Positions 36,695 to 45,369 of a DNA stretch of 64,000 nt are shown here, piece by piece. Each line of letters starts with the position of its first letter. Positions within the stretch are counted from its first letter, which is position 1. Both the position numbers and the translations under genes were made by a program. Under the pieces are notes generated by a model, which saw nothing but the letters and a program-made list of their open reading frames with translations, was not told the DNA's origin and did no database searches. Source of the DNA: Massilia sp. BSC265 (GTDB lineage Bacteria; Pseudomonadota; Gammaproteobacteria; Burkholderiales; Burkholderiaceae_D); the NCBI RefSeq assembly GCF_000740675.1, contig NZ_JPXI01000035.1, forward strand, positions 1 through 64,000, given 5' to 3'.

Positions 36695-38881
36695 ATGAAG
36701 ATCCGGGCCTACCTCCTGATCATGATCGGCGCCATCATCCTGCCGATCTCGTTGTTTGCTGCCGTGGCGCTGCAGACCCTGCTGCGCTCCGAACGCGAGC
36801 ATGCGCTCCAGGCACTGGAAGATACGGTCAGCGCCACAGTGCTGCTGGTAGACCGGGAGCTGAGCAGTGCGGAGGCCGCGCTGCGCGTGCTGGCGCATTC
36901 GCCGCACCTGGCGCACGGCGACATGCAGGCCTTCTACGAGCACGCGCAAAGTGCCGACCGCGGCGAGACCGGCCGCACGATCCTGTTCGACCCGGCCGGC
37001 CAGCAGATCATCAATACGGTGATCCCGCTCGGGGACCCCTTGCCGCCGCCGCCCGACTACGTGCGCGTGCGTACCCGGCAGGTCATCGACACCCAGCGCA
37101 CCGTGGTCTCGGGCCTGATCACGGGCGCCGTCCAGCGGGTGCCGGTCACGACCATCAATGTCCCGGTGCCGCTGGGGGAGGGGCGGCGCTACGTGCTGGC
37201 CTCGGTGTTCGGCACCGATTACTTCAATGAGCTGATCGCGCAGCGCAGGGTTCCGCCCAGCTGGGCGCTTGCCGTCGTCGACCGCGAAGGCCGCTTCATC
37301 GCGCGCAGCCGCGAAACGAACAGGATCGGCCAGGTCGCCAATCCCGAGCTGCTGCGGGTGGCGGCCGGCAAGACACGGGGCCTGCTGCGGACGAAAACCA
37401 TCGCCGGCGTGGATGCCTACTTCGCCTTCACCCGTTCGCCGATGTCCGGCTGGCTGGTGGCGGTGTCGGCGCCGGCGGCGGAGATCGAAGGCGCCGCGCG
37501 GCGTGCGGTGACCCTGGCGGCCATCGGCATGCTAGTCGCGGTGCTGTGCGCGGCCGGCGCCGCCGTGTTCTTCGCGCGGCGCCTGGTGGCGTCGATCCGC
37601 GGCGCTGCCAGTGCCGCCACGACGCTCGGCCACGGCGGCGTGCCCGCGGCGGCTCCCGCCAGCATCGCCGAAGTCAAGGAGCTGCACCGCTCGATCGACG
37701 AGGCTGCACACAAGCTGGCCGAGGCGCAGGCCGAGCGGACTTCGCTGCTGGAGCGCGAACAGGAAGCGCGCGTGGTGGCCGAGCAGCAGGTGCAGATCCG
37801 CGACGAGTTCCTCGCCATGCTGAGCCACGAGCTGCGCAATCCGCTCAGCGGCATCGTCGGCGCGGCCCAACTGCTGCGCATGGACGCGGCCAACCCGGCC
37901 CTGAAGGAGCATGCGCAGGACATCCTGCTAAGGCAGGGCAAGCACCTGACCCGCATCGTCGACGACCTGCTCGATCTGGCCCGCCTGGCCCGCGGCAAGG
38001 TGCAGCTCGACCTGCGTCCGGTGGACCTGGCCGCGGTGATCGAATCGACGGTCGATGCGCTGCGCATCGCCGGCAAGGTCGAGCACCGGCTCGGCTGCCG
38101 GCTGGAACCGGCCTGGGTGCTGGCCGACCGCACGCGCATCGAGCAGGTGGTGGGCAACCTGGTGACCAATGCGCTCAAGTACACGCCGAAAGGCGGCACG
38201 ATCGATATCACCCTGACGAACGGGGGCGGAGAAGCCTGCCTGGCGGTGCGCGACTCGGGCGTGGGGATCGCTCCCGAGCTGATGCCCCAGCTGTTCGATA
38301 TCTTCGTGCAGGGCAAGGTATCGCTCGACCGCGCGCAGGGCGGCCTGGGCATCGGCCTGTCGCTGGTGCGCAGCCTGGTGGCGCTGCATGGCGGATCGAT
38401 TTCCGCCGAGAGTGCGGGAACCGGACAGGGCAGCACCTTCATCCTGCGCCTGCCGCTGCTCGACGAGGGAGATGGCGACACCCCGGGTGCGACGGCAAAG
38501 CCCACGCAGGACGCGTCGCTTGGGGCGCCCATCCTGCTCATCGAAGACAACCAGGACGCGCGCCAGATGCTGGCGGCGCAGCTGGCGACGATGGGCTACC
38601 GGGTGCTGGAGGCGGACAACGGGCTTGACGGCCTGGCGCTGGCGCGCCGCGAGCGCCCCGGCCTGGCCATCGTCGATATCGGGCTGCCAGGCATGAACGG
38701 CTACGAGATCGCGGCGCAGATGCGGCGCGATCCGGCCCTGGAGCAGGTGCGCCTGGTCGCGTTGACCGGTTACGGACAGGAAGCAGACCGCCGCCGTGCG
38801 CTCGACGCCGGCTTCGACGCGCACCTGGTCAAGCCGCTGAAGTTCGAGGACCTGGCGGCGTTGCTGGACGTGGCGGCGTAA
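36695..38881 (+). CDS. Hybrid sensor histidine kinase/response regulator
   Basis: Protein of 728 residues. A membrane helix at residues 5-28 and a second near 280 enclose a Cache-like periplasmic sensor (AAEAALRVLAHSPHLAHGDM-type region). Then come a HAMP/coiled-coil segment, the histidine box FLAMLSHELRNPLSGIVGAA (His near residue 375), ATPase boxes DSGVGIAPELM and GGLGIGLSLVRSL, and a receiver with phosphoacceptor Asp in LAIVDIGLPGMNGYE. No separate regulator or output gene is adjacent. Its sensor half is clearly related to the amber-interrupted kinase at 3416-5629, though the kinase cores differ. Confidence 0.92.
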   Translation: MKIRAYLLIMIGAIILPISLFAAVALQTLLRSEREHALQALEDTVSATVLLVDRELSSAEAALRVLAHSPHLAHGDMQAFYEHAQSADRGETGRTILFDPAGQQIINTVIPLGDPLPPPPDYVRVRTRQVIDTQRTVVSGLITGAVQRVPVTTINVPVPLGEGRRYVLASVFGTDYFNELIAQRRVPPSWALAVVDREGRFIARSRETNRIGQVANPELLRVAAGKTRGLLRTKTIAGVDAYFAFTRSPMSGWLVAVSAPAAEIEGAARRAVTLAAIGMLVAVLCAAGAAVFFARRLVASIRGAASAATTLGHGGVPAAAPASIAEVKELHRSIDEAAHKLAEAQAERTSLLEREQEARVVAEQQVQIRDEFLAMLSHELRNPLSGIVGAAQLLRMDAANPALKEHAQDILLRQGKHLTRIVDDLLDLARLARGKVQLDLRPVDLAAVIESTVDALRIAGKVEHRLGCRLEPAWVLADRTRIEQVVGNLVTNALKYTPKGGTIDITLTNGGGEACLAVRDSGVGIAPELMPQLFDIFVQGKVSLDRAQGGLGIGLSLVRSLVALHGGSISAESAGTGQGSTFILRLPLLDEGDGDTPGATAKPTQDASLGAPILLIEDNQDARQMLAAQLATMGYRVLEADNGLDGLALARRERPGLAIVDIGLPGMNGYEIAAQMRRDPALEQVRLVALTGYGQEADRRRALDAGFDAHLVKPLKFEDLAALLDVAA

Positions 38882-38887
38882 ACCCGC

Positions 38888-39486
38888 TCAGGCGGCTTCG
38901 CGTTGCGGGGCGGCCTCTTCCTGCGCCGGGGCGCGCATCCCGCCGACTGCGGACAGGTAGAGCAGCAGCGACGCCAGCGCACAGCCGAACAGGATCAGCG
39001 GCAGCAGCACCGGGCCGGAGGCATCGGCCAGGATCGCCGCCGCGATCATCGGTGCGGCGGCCTTGAACAGCAGCGAAGGCGCGGCCATCGCGCCGGTGAT
39101 CGCGCCGTAGTGGCGGGCGCCGAACAGTACCCGCGGCAGGGTGCCGCGCACGATCGTCAGCATGCCGTTGCTCATCCCGTACAGCAGGCAGAACAGCGCC
39201 ACCGCCCATGCCTGGCTCCCCAGCAGCGCCAGTGACAGCAGGTCGAGTCGACCAGCGCACCGATCGGCGTCGCCGCTACGCCCGCCACCAGCAGGCTCCA
39301 GGAAAATGCGGCGAAGGCGGTCTCGTTGCTGATGTGCAGGTCGCGCCGGATGTCAGGCGCCAGCACGGCGAAGGCATAGTACAGGGCTCCCCATGACGCG
39401 ATCTGCGTGCTGCCGACAAAACTGTTCTCCCGATGCGATGCTGCCGCTTGCCACTCTACCGCAGCCGGCACTTTGTTGCCGGGCAC
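38888..39486 (-). pseudogene. MFS transporter remnant with internal deletion
   Basis: The first 79 codons encode an MFS N-terminus (STQIASWGALYYAFAVLAPD; FAAFSWSLLVAGVAATPIGA). At about 39243-39252 the frame jumps at the short repeat GTCGACTCGAC. A C-terminal MFS segment then follows in another frame (WAVALFCLLYGMSNGMLTIV through the end). About 200 residues are recovered where some 400 are normal, so roughly half the protein, the central helices, is missing. The recombined short repeat suggests a slippage-type deletion. It is divergent from an ArsR gene, so it may have been a metal(loid) exporter. Confidence 0.8.
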
Positions 39487-39531
39487 TGTCGGTTTGTCAT
39501 CATCCTGTCAAATGATTTCCATAACATTCGA

Positions 39532-39555
39532 ACTATTTGCGTATTGTCCTTATAA
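39532..39555 (+). promoter_or_regulatory. Promoter of the ArsR gene
   Basis: A perfect TATAAT (39550-39555) lies 34 bases before the ATG. A TTCGAA stands 18 bases upstream of it. The short intergenic space shared with the divergent MFS remnant is the expected ArsR operator region. Confidence 0.45.
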
Positions 39556-39589
39556 TTTGATAATGATGGAATTGACCAAGGAAGCCACC

Positions 39590-39907
39590 ATGGACACCAA
39601 GGCCGCCATCGCGGCGCTGGCCGCCCTGGCCCAGGAATCGCGGCTGGCCACCTACCGGCTGCTGGTGCAGTCCGGTCCTGTCGGCATGGCAGCGAGCAAG
39701 ATTGCAGAGGCGCTCGGCATGCCGGCGTCCTCGTTGTCCTTCCACCTGAAGGAGCTGAGCCATGCCGGCCTGATCACGGCACGCCAGGAAGGGCGCTTCA
39801 TCATCTATGCGGCGCGCTTCGACACCATGAACGACCTGCTGGTCTTCCTTACCGAGAACTGCTGCAGCGGCAACCCGTGCACGCCTGTGTGCGGCGCCAG
39901 GACCTGA
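39590..39907 (+). CDS. ArsR-family metalloregulator
   Basis: Winged-helix repressor of 105 residues. The helix-turn-helix is SKIAEALGMPASSLSFHLKE (about residues 43-62) and the wing GLITARQEGRFIIYAA follows. The C-terminal tail NCCSGNPCTPVC carries four cysteines that could bind arsenite or another soft metal(loid). I chose the ATG at 39590 for its AGGA site; in-frame ATGs lie 24-27 bases upstream. It is flanked by a broken MFS gene and a broken arsC, so it may be the last working part of an ars locus. Confidence 0.88.
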   Translation: MDTKAAIAALAALAQESRLATYRLLVQSGPVGMAASKIAEALGMPASSLSFHLKELSHAGLITARQEGRFIIYAARFDTMNDLLVFLTENCCSGNPCTPVCGART

Positions 39908-39923
39908 TCCATTGAATACCACC

Positions 39924-40120
39924 ATGAGCGTGCTCTCCTCTGCACCGGCAATGCCTGTCGCTCGCGCATCGGCGACGCCGTCTTCGATCACCTCGCTCCG
40001 CCCGGCTGGAAAGCGCTGAGCGCGGGCCGGCAAGACCTGCCCGGCCTGCCTCGGCCCGGTATTGCGCACCACCGGGGCCTGGACGACCCCAGCCACGTCG
40101 AGGGCGCACCGACTACCTGA
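39924..40120 (+). pseudogene. arsC: Arsenate reductase (LMW phosphatase type) remnant
   Basis: After the ATG (MSVL) the frame must shift once to read LLCTGNACRSRIGDAVFDHL, which is the ArsC P-loop with CX5R, followed by KALSAGRQDLPG and IAHHRGLDD before a stop. Only about 65 codons remain where 130-165 are normal, and the catalytic Asp loop at the C-terminus is lost. It sits 16 bases after the arsR-type gene, as in intact ars operons. Confidence 0.75.
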
Positions 40121-40193
40121 CGGACCGGTATAGTAGGCGCAGCGAGCGCACGCGGGACAGCGACGCGCAGAGCGCACGGCTATAGGAGAAGCG

Positions 40194-40535
40194 ATGAAAC
40201 CGGTCCGCATCCGACTGAGCAGGAAGAAGGGCTGGAAGCTGCCGCCGAACACGGTGTCGGTGGCGCGCCCGGGGCGCTGGGGCAATCCGTTCTCGGTGAT
40301 GCCGGACGCGGTGCCGGGTACGCCGGGGGGCACGCCCGGCGGTAAGCAATACACGGCCATGCCGAGCGTGGCGGAAGCGGTGGCGGCCTACCGGCGCTGG
40401 GTCGAAGGGACGCCGGAAGGGCAGCAGCTGGCTGCGGAAGCGCGCGTGGCGCTGCGGGGCAAGAACCTGGCCTGCTGGTGCCCGCTCGACGGCCCCTGCC
40501 ATGCCGAAGTGCTCCTCGACATCGTGAACCGCTAA
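40194..40535 (+). CDS. DUF4326 domain protein
   Basis: Protein of 113 residues. The conserved N-terminal RPGRWGNPF (about residues 23-31) and C-terminal LRGKNLACWCPLDGPCHAEV with three cysteines and a histidine mark DUF4326. The Cys/His set suggests metal binding. The family is common in phages and in bacterial chromosomes; function is unknown. It follows the ars remnant and may have its own promoter. Confidence 0.88.
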   Translation: MKPVRIRLSRKKGWKLPPNTVSVARPGRWGNPFSVMPDAVPGTPGGTPGGKQYTAMPSVAEAVAAYRRWVEGTPEGQQLAAEARVALRGKNLACWCPLDGPCHAEVLLDIVNR

Positions 40536-40549
40536 GCAGGCCTTGGCGA

Positions 40550-41173
40550 TTATTTGGCGGCGACCACGCTGCCGATGCCCGACACCGACTTGTTCACCAC
40601 GCGCGGGTTGCCGTAATAGGTGAGGTTGCCCATACCGCGCACGTCGGCATTCAGCTTCTCCTTGGCGTGGATGTTCACCGAGCCGATGCCTTCGAACCTC
40701 ACGTTGGCCTCCTGCGCGAACAGGGCCCTGGTGTCGACCTCGCCCACGCCCTGGGCGTGCAGGCGCAGTTCGCGCACTTCGCCGTCGATGGCCAGGCGGC
40801 CGGCGCCGCGGTAATTGACGTCCAGGCGCTCGCCGCGCACCTTGGTCAGGCGCATCTCTCCGGCACCTTCGCCCTTGAAGGTCTGCAGGGAAGGCAAGGT
40901 CACGACCACGCGGTCGGTACTTTTCAGGCTGTTGCGGGTGCTGTCCTTCATGTCCAGGCGCAGCTCGCCGTCCACCACTTCGCTGGTGACGCGTTCGATG
41001 AAGCGCGGGTCGCCCTGTACCTTGAGCGAATAGGATTTACCGGCTTCCACCACCAGGCTGACCGGGCCGTGGACGGCGATGCCCTTGAAAGGCGTCACAC
41101 TGCGCACTTGCTCATCGGCATTGGCCGAGATCGAAGCGAGGGACAGGACGGCGGCGAGGATCAGGCGTTGCAT
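40550..41173 (-). CDS. GIN/DUF2807 secreted beta-helix-like protein
   Basis: Protein of 207 residues with a signal peptide (LILAAVLSLASISANA). The rest is a repetitive beta-rich head/GIN domain (VHGPVSLVVEAGKSYSLKVQ; GEGAGEMRLTKVRGERLDVN; GVGEVDTRALFAQEANVRFE). Such proteins are exported or lie in the cell envelope, function mostly unknown. The ATG at 41173 has AGAA upstream; a longer frame begins at 41332 without support. Confidence 0.85.
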   Translation of the reverse strand: MQRLILAAVLSLASISANADEQVRSVTPFKGIAVHGPVSLVVEAGKSYSLKVQGDPRFIERVTSEVVDGELRLDMKDSTRNSLKSTDRVVVTLPSLQTFKGEGAGEMRLTKVRGERLDVNYRGAGRLAIDGEVRELRLHAQGVGEVDTRALFAQEANVRFEGIGSVNIHAKEKLNADVRGMGNLTYYGNPRVVNKSVSGIGSVVAAK

Positions 41174-41401
41174 GGTGTTCTCCGGTAAGTGGTATGAATC
41201 CATTGTAGGGAGAAGGAAGGAGCCGGGGGACCGTTTGCGACGAACTGCAAGAATGCGAGGGTGGACGGTTGCGAAGGCGGCCTGTGCGTATTGCGTAAGC
41301 TGGGGGGGCAACACTGGACCGATCGGTGTCAATACCGCTGTGTGCGCTGTTGCACATTTGTCCTGCCAGATTGAGAAAAATAGGTGCGCACGATTGCGAG
41401 C

Positions 41402-41417
41402 GTGACAATATTGTCAC
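41402..41417. promoter_or_regulatory. Perfect 16-base palindrome GTGACAATATTGTCAC
   Basis: It lies 47 bases before the GyrI-like gene and about 13 bases before a TATAAT box. It shares the GTGACA/TGTCAC arms with the site at 1715-1728, but the spacer is four bases instead of two. Candidate operator. Confidence 0.5.
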
Positions 41418-41463
41418 TGAGTTAAGGCTATAATTTTCTTCGTCCACTTGCGTAGCCGATACC

Positions 41464-41931
41464 ATGCACATCTCGACTGTTACATTACCTGAAATGAAGC
41501 TCGCCGGGCTGCCGCTTGCAGGTCCACTTTCAGATCTGGAAGCGGATATGCCGGACATCTGGAGCACCTTCCTGGAACGCGAAAGCGAACTGGGCGAAAC
41601 CAATGGGTTGCGCTACGGCGTGAGCCTGCAAGACAAGCACGGGGTGCGCATCGAGTGCATCGCCGCCGAGGTCCAGGACCTCAACTCGCTGCCCCCGGGC
41701 ATGATCGGCATCCGTATCCCGGAACGCCGCTATGCGATGCTGACGCACCGCGGACCGGTGACGCGCGTGCAGGCCACCTACCTGACCGGCTACGCCGCGA
41801 TCGAGCAGCTGGGCATGGTGCAGGACGAGGAAGGCTGGCGCATCGAACGCTACGACCGCCGCTACACGCCGGCGCTCCACGACGGCAATCGCCCGGACAA
41901 TGCCTACGACATCCTGATCCCGCTGCTGTAA
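41464..41931 (+). CDS. GyrI-like/effector-binding domain protein
   Basis: Protein of 155 residues consisting of the effector-binding (GyrI-like, Bac_rhamnosid/AraC_E_bind) fold alone: MKLAGLPLAGPLSDL at the start, RYGVSLQDKHGVRIECIAAE and IPERRYAMLTHRGPVTRVQA in the middle, and DIYIPL-like ending (YDILIPLL). No DNA-binding domain is present. Such stand-alone proteins bind small hydrophobic ligands or, as in SbmC, proteins. The upstream palindrome suggests tight regulation. Confidence 0.82.
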   Translation: MHISTVTLPEMKLAGLPLAGPLSDLEADMPDIWSTFLERESELGETNGLRYGVSLQDKHGVRIECIAAEVQDLNSLPPGMIGIRIPERRYAMLTHRGPVTRVQATYLTGYAAIEQLGMVQDEEGWRIERYDRRYTPALHDGNRPDNAYDILIPLL

Positions 41932-41971
41932 AAACAAAGCCCTGCGCGTGCGCGGAGCACGGTCGCAGGGC
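41929..41971 (-). terminator. Terminator for the leftward small gene
   Basis: GCCCTGCG and CGCAGGGC pair around a 17-base loop, and the minus strand continues with TTTGTTTTTA. It would end transcripts from the gene at 42109-42378. Confidence 0.6.
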
Positions 41972-42108
41972 AACAGAATTGGTGCCGGTATATTTCCCGA
42001 CCGCCGGCGCCGGTAGGGCGGCTTGCGCCGCCAGCATCCCTTCCCAAGGACAAGCGCATTTTGCCTGCCGATTGTGACAGGCGTTTGACGCGTTTCCACG
42101 CGCGTGGT

Positions 42109-42378
42109 TCAGCGCATGTCGTCGGCCAGCCTGTCGCCCGGTTCCTCGTGCGTGGCGGCAAAGGCCTCGCTCTCGGTGCAATGCGCAATGTCATCGCAAC
42201 CGTCCTCGACGACTTCCGGCGGCTTGAGCATGTCGTCGAGCATGGCCCGCAGCTCGGGCGTATTCCAGTCGACGCCAGCGCGGTCGCAACGCGCGATGTA
42301 ATTGAGCACTTCGCGGTTCTGCGCCGGGCTCAGCGGGAGCCCCTGCCACGTGTGCATCGGGGATATGTCGGTTTTCAT
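42109..42378 (-). CDS. Small acidic hypothetical protein (89 residues)
   Basis: The ATG at 42378 has GAGG five bases upstream; the preceding ATG at 42381 is too close to it. The protein is acidic (VVEDGCDDIAHCTESEAFAA), with NREVLNYIARCDRAGVDWNT near the start. No signal, membrane segment or known domain. A terminator follows on the same strand. Confidence 0.6.
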   Translation of the reverse strand: MKTDISPMHTWQGLPLSPAQNREVLNYIARCDRAGVDWNTPELRAMLDDMLKPPEVVEDGCDDIAHCTESEAFAATHEEPGDRLADDMR

Positions 42379-42532
42379 CATGACCTCGCTTCACGGCCAC
42401 CGGCCGCGCCGGTCCACTATACGCCGCGCGGCCGTGGCAGGCGCACGGGATGAACCCCTCCTATCACATGAATATTTCAATACGGCTATCGCGCGCTGTT
42501 CCAGAAGTCGCAGAGCTACACTCGAAACGCTC

Positions 42533-42546
42533 GACATCGCGATGTC
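42533..42546. promoter_or_regulatory. Palindrome GACATCGCGATGTC
   Basis: Perfect 14-base palindrome 77 bases before the first DUF4142 gene; candidate operator. It has no loop, so it is unlikely to be an RNA hairpin. Confidence 0.35.
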
Positions 42547-42622
42547 AAACCGACAGGTGAGGCCGCACGGCCGAGACCGGCGCGGCAGCCCCAACCACCA
42601 TTCAAAAATCAGGAGATCCATC

Positions 42623-43426
42623 ATGCAGAAGAAACAGGTCGTCAAGAAGTTGCTTGCAGTTGGCGCCGTTGCCGCCATGTTCAGCGCCTTCGGCGTACAG
42701 GCCCAGACCAGCGGCCAGAGCGCGCAGTCGATGAGCAATCAGAGCGCGACCGGCAACCCCAACCTGACCGGCAAGACCGCCGCCGATGGTACCGTCAACA
42801 ATACCAGCAGCCAAGGCATGGAAGACCGCAGCTCGCAGGTCGGCGCCTCCGGCAGCCAGGGCACTACCCGTGCCGAAGGCGCCAAGTCGCAGACTTCGGA
42901 CCACAGCGGGATGCAGTCCACCTCCGGCGCCTCGGGCGCTGCCGGCGCGACCGGCTCGGGCGCGGCCAAGCTGAGCGCTGCCGACCGGAAGACCATCACC
43001 GACATGGCGCTGTCCAACATGGCCGAAGTCGAAACCGGCAAGCTGGCCCTGAGCAAGAGCCAGAACCCGGACGTCAAGACCTTCGCCCAACAAATGATCG
43101 ACGACCACGGCAAGGCCCTGACCGAAGTGCAGACCCTGGCCCAGCAGAAGGGCGTCACCCTGCCGACCGAACTGGACCCCAAGCACAAGGCCATCTCGGC
43201 CAAGCTTGAAAAGCTCAGCGGCGAGGCATTCGACCGCGAGTACATGAAGTCCGTGGGCGTGGCCGACCACAAGGACACTCACGCCAAGCTGCAGAAAGGC
43301 GCGAAGAGCGCCAAGGATCCTGACGTCAAGGCACTGGCCGCCAAGCTGATGCCCACGGTCGAGCAGCACCTGAAGGCAGCCCAGCAGATGTCGTCGGCCA
43401 AGTCCGGCACCACCTCGGGCAAGTAA
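42623..43426 (+). CDS. DUF4142 secreted four-helix protein (first of a tandem pair)
   Basis: Protein of 267 residues with a signal peptide (LLAVGAVAAMFSAFGVQAQ), a low-complexity Ser/Thr/Gly/Gln linker (residues 30-115), and a C-terminal DUF4142 domain: DRKTITDMALSNMAEVETGK, FAQQMIDDHGKALTEVQTLA and VEQHLKAAQQM. The fold is a ferritin-like helical bundle of unknown function in the periplasm or outside. AGGAG lies eight bases before the ATG. The next gene is a paralogue. Confidence 0.9.
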   Translation: MQKKQVVKKLLAVGAVAAMFSAFGVQAQTSGQSAQSMSNQSATGNPNLTGKTAADGTVNNTSSQGMEDRSSQVGASGSQGTTRAEGAKSQTSDHSGMQSTSGASGAAGATGSGAAKLSAADRKTITDMALSNMAEVETGKLALSKSQNPDVKTFAQQMIDDHGKALTEVQTLAQQKGVTLPTELDPKHKAISAKLEKLSGEAFDREYMKSVGVADHKDTHAKLQKGAKSAKDPDVKALAAKLMPTVEQHLKAAQQMSSAKSGTTSGK

Positions 43427-43542
43427 GAAGTTAAACAAGCAGCAAGGAGCAGGCGGCTGGCTTGGAAGGCAGCCGGCCAGCGATACGCCGGCGGGCGCAA
43501 TGCGTCCGCCGGCCTGCACGCAAGTGTATCAAGGAGAATCTC

Positions 43543-44232
43543 ATGCAGAAAACACTGCGTATCCATCGTGTACTGGCGCTGTCGATCGCAGGCGCAATGT
43601 TCGCCGCAGGCGCCGCACAGGCCCAGGCGGTCACGCAAGGCACGGCGCCGGCCGCTGCCGCAGCTGCCGGCGCCCCCGCCGCCCCTGCATCATCGAGCGG
43701 CTCTGCGGCCAAGCTGGACCGATCAGACCGCAACGCCTTGATCGAGATGGCGCAAGCGAACATGGCCGAGATCGCCACCGGCAAGCTTGCACTCAGCAAA
43801 GCTGTCAACCCCGAAATCAAGGCCTATGCCCAGCGTATGGTCGACGAGCACAGCAAGACGCTGGCCGAGGTACAAGCGCTGGCCCAGGCCAAGGGCGTTG
43901 AATTGCCGAAGGAGCTGAACGTCAAGTACAAGGCCAAGGGCGCCATGCTCGAAGCCCTGAAAGGCGACATTTTTGATCGCACCTACATGAAGCAGTCGGG
44001 CCGGCGCGACCACCGCGTCACCCACGAGCAGCTGCGTGACAACATGAACAAGATCAAGGATCCGGACATCAAGGCCCTGGCCATGAAGATGCAGCCGATC
44101 GTCGAGCAGCACCTGCTGGCCGCGGACGAACTGATCGCCCGCACGGCGCGCGGCGCCACCGGTACGGCTGGCACGCCAGGCAATGACACCAGCACCATCA
44201 CCGGCAAGGAACCGATCCCGAACAAGAAGTAA
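43543..44232 (+). CDS. DUF4142 secreted protein (second of the pair)
   Basis: Protein of 229 residues with a signal peptide (LALSIAGAMFAAGAAQAQA) and the same domain as its neighbour (MAQANMAEIATGKLALSKAV; YAQRMVDEHSKTLAEVQALA). The linker is much shorter and Ala-rich. It starts 116 bases after the first gene behind an AAGGAG site; the pair arose by duplication. Function is unknown. Confidence 0.9.
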   Translation: MQKTLRIHRVLALSIAGAMFAAGAAQAQAVTQGTAPAAAAAAGAPAAPASSSGSAAKLDRSDRNALIEMAQANMAEIATGKLALSKAVNPEIKAYAQRMVDEHSKTLAEVQALAQAKGVELPKELNVKYKAKGAMLEALKGDIFDRTYMKQSGRRDHRVTHEQLRDNMNKIKDPDIKALAMKMQPIVEQHLLAADELIARTARGATGTAGTPGNDTSTITGKEPIPNKK

Positions 44233-44265
44233 GCCGTCGTATCGATCCTGCCCTGGCATTCCGTA

Positions 44266-44802
44266 TCATCGTTGCGGGATGCCTTTCCACTTCCCTTCGA
44301 TACGGTCGATATCGATTTCGATCCCGACGATCGCCTTCAGCATCCCCTCGATATAGTCCGGCGGCGCATCCGCTACCGACCACGGGTGCGGCTGGCCGGC
44401 TTCGTGGTACCGTGTCTGCCCATGCAGGAAGTCCAGCAGCCACCCCGGCTCCTCGATCGCGCGCAGCCGCCCATGCACGTGCACCACGTGGTAGTCCCAG
44501 GTCGGCACCACCTTTCCGCCGGTAGCGGCCTTTTCCTGCTGGTCGGGCGGCACATAGCCGGCGGGGCCGCGGAAGACGGCCAGCACCTGCTGGCTGGCGC
44601 GGCGCCACACCGGGTTGGCGCGTGCCACATGGGCGCGCAGCAGGCCCAAGCCCTTGGTGCCCCCCTCGACGAATTCGAAGGGCAGGTGGTCGGCGTCCGG
44701 CAGCCCATGATGCTGGCTGACGAGCATGCCCAGCGCATGCTGCCTGATCAGCGCCCGCATGGCCCGCGGGTCCTGCTGGCGGTGTCGCGTCGGCAGGTAC
44801 AT
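44266..44802 (-). CDS. PaiB-type FMN-binding split-barrel protein
   Basis: Protein of 178 residues. The opening MYLPTRHRQQDPRAMRALIR and LGMLVSQHHGLPDADHLPFE, then VLAVFRGPAGYVPP and VVPTWDYHVVHVHGRLRA, are hallmarks of the PaiB/FMN-binding negative regulator family (pyridoxamine phosphate oxidase-like fold). In Bacillus it was described as a transcription factor, but it has no helix-turn-helix. It overlaps the OsmC gene by one base, and a MocR gene is divergent. Confidence 0.9.
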   Translation of the reverse strand: MYLPTRHRQQDPRAMRALIRQHALGMLVSQHHGLPDADHLPFEFVEGGTKGLGLLRAHVARANPVWRRASQQVLAVFRGPAGYVPPDQQEKAATGGKVVPTWDYHVVHVHGRLRAIEEPGWLLDFLHGQTRYHEAGQPHPWSVADAPPDYIEGMLKAIVGIEIDIDRIEGKWKGIPQR

Positions 44803-45278
44803 CAGCGCACCTGCATGACCACAACCTCGGTCTTGAGCGAATTCGCGATATAGCAGCGCTCGTGCGCGGCGTGGTGGATGGCGTCCAGTTCCTCGCCGGT
44901 GGGCTGGCGCGCGCCGGCGGCTTCGGCTGCAAATGCGATGGCCGGACGCAGTTCGATGCGGGTCATCGCCATGCGGCCCGCATTGTCCTCGCCGAGGTAG
45001 CCCACGGCCCGGTCCACATAGCTGTCCACCGTGAAGCCCTGCTCCCGCGCGATCGACAGGAAAAACAGCATGTGGCAGCTCGATGCCGCTGCCACCAGCG
45101 CTTCTTCCGGATCGAGTGCCGTCGGGTCGGACATCGGTAGCGGCACCGACAAGGGCGAAGACGAGGCCCGCAAGCGCAGGCCGCCGTCGAACTGCCAGTC
45201 GTGAGCGCGGCTGTAGCGCCCGTCCAGGAAAGCCTGGCCGGCGCGCTGCCAGGCCACCCGTGCCTCGAATTCCTTCAT
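44802..45278 (-). CDS. OsmC-family protein
   Basis: Protein of 158 residues of the OsmC/Ohr fold. Landmarks are FEARVAWQRAGQAFLDGRYS, DPEEALVAAASSCHMLFFLS with the reactive Cys (about residue 66), and GARQPTGEELDAIHHAAHER before CYIANSL, which supplies the second Cys. The two cysteines suit thiol-dependent reduction of organic peroxides, though substrate is not proven. It leads a two-gene unit with the PaiB-type gene. Confidence 0.9.
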   Translation of the reverse strand: MKEFEARVAWQRAGQAFLDGRYSRAHDWQFDGGLRLRASSSPLSVPLPMSDPTALDPEEALVAAASSCHMLFFLSIAREQGFTVDSYVDRAVGYLGEDNAGRMAMTRIELRPAIAFAAEAAGARQPTGEELDAIHHAAHERCYIANSLKTEVVVMQVR

Positions 45279-45334
45279 CTTTCCTCCGTGATGGTCAGGC
45301 CATCCATCTTACGAGGTCATTTGGCTTGCCCAAA

Positions 45335-45366
45335 GTACCAATCCGGGCGAAGATGAGCGTACCAAT
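45335..45366. promoter_or_regulatory. Direct repeats GTACCAAT, candidate MocR operator
   Basis: GTACCAAT occurs at 45335-45342 and 45359-45366, 24 bases apart, immediately before the MocR start and within the divergent promoter region. MocR-type regulators such as GabR bind paired direct repeats, so autoregulation and control of the osmC-paiB pair are plausible. Confidence 0.45.
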
Positions 45367-45369
45367 GCC

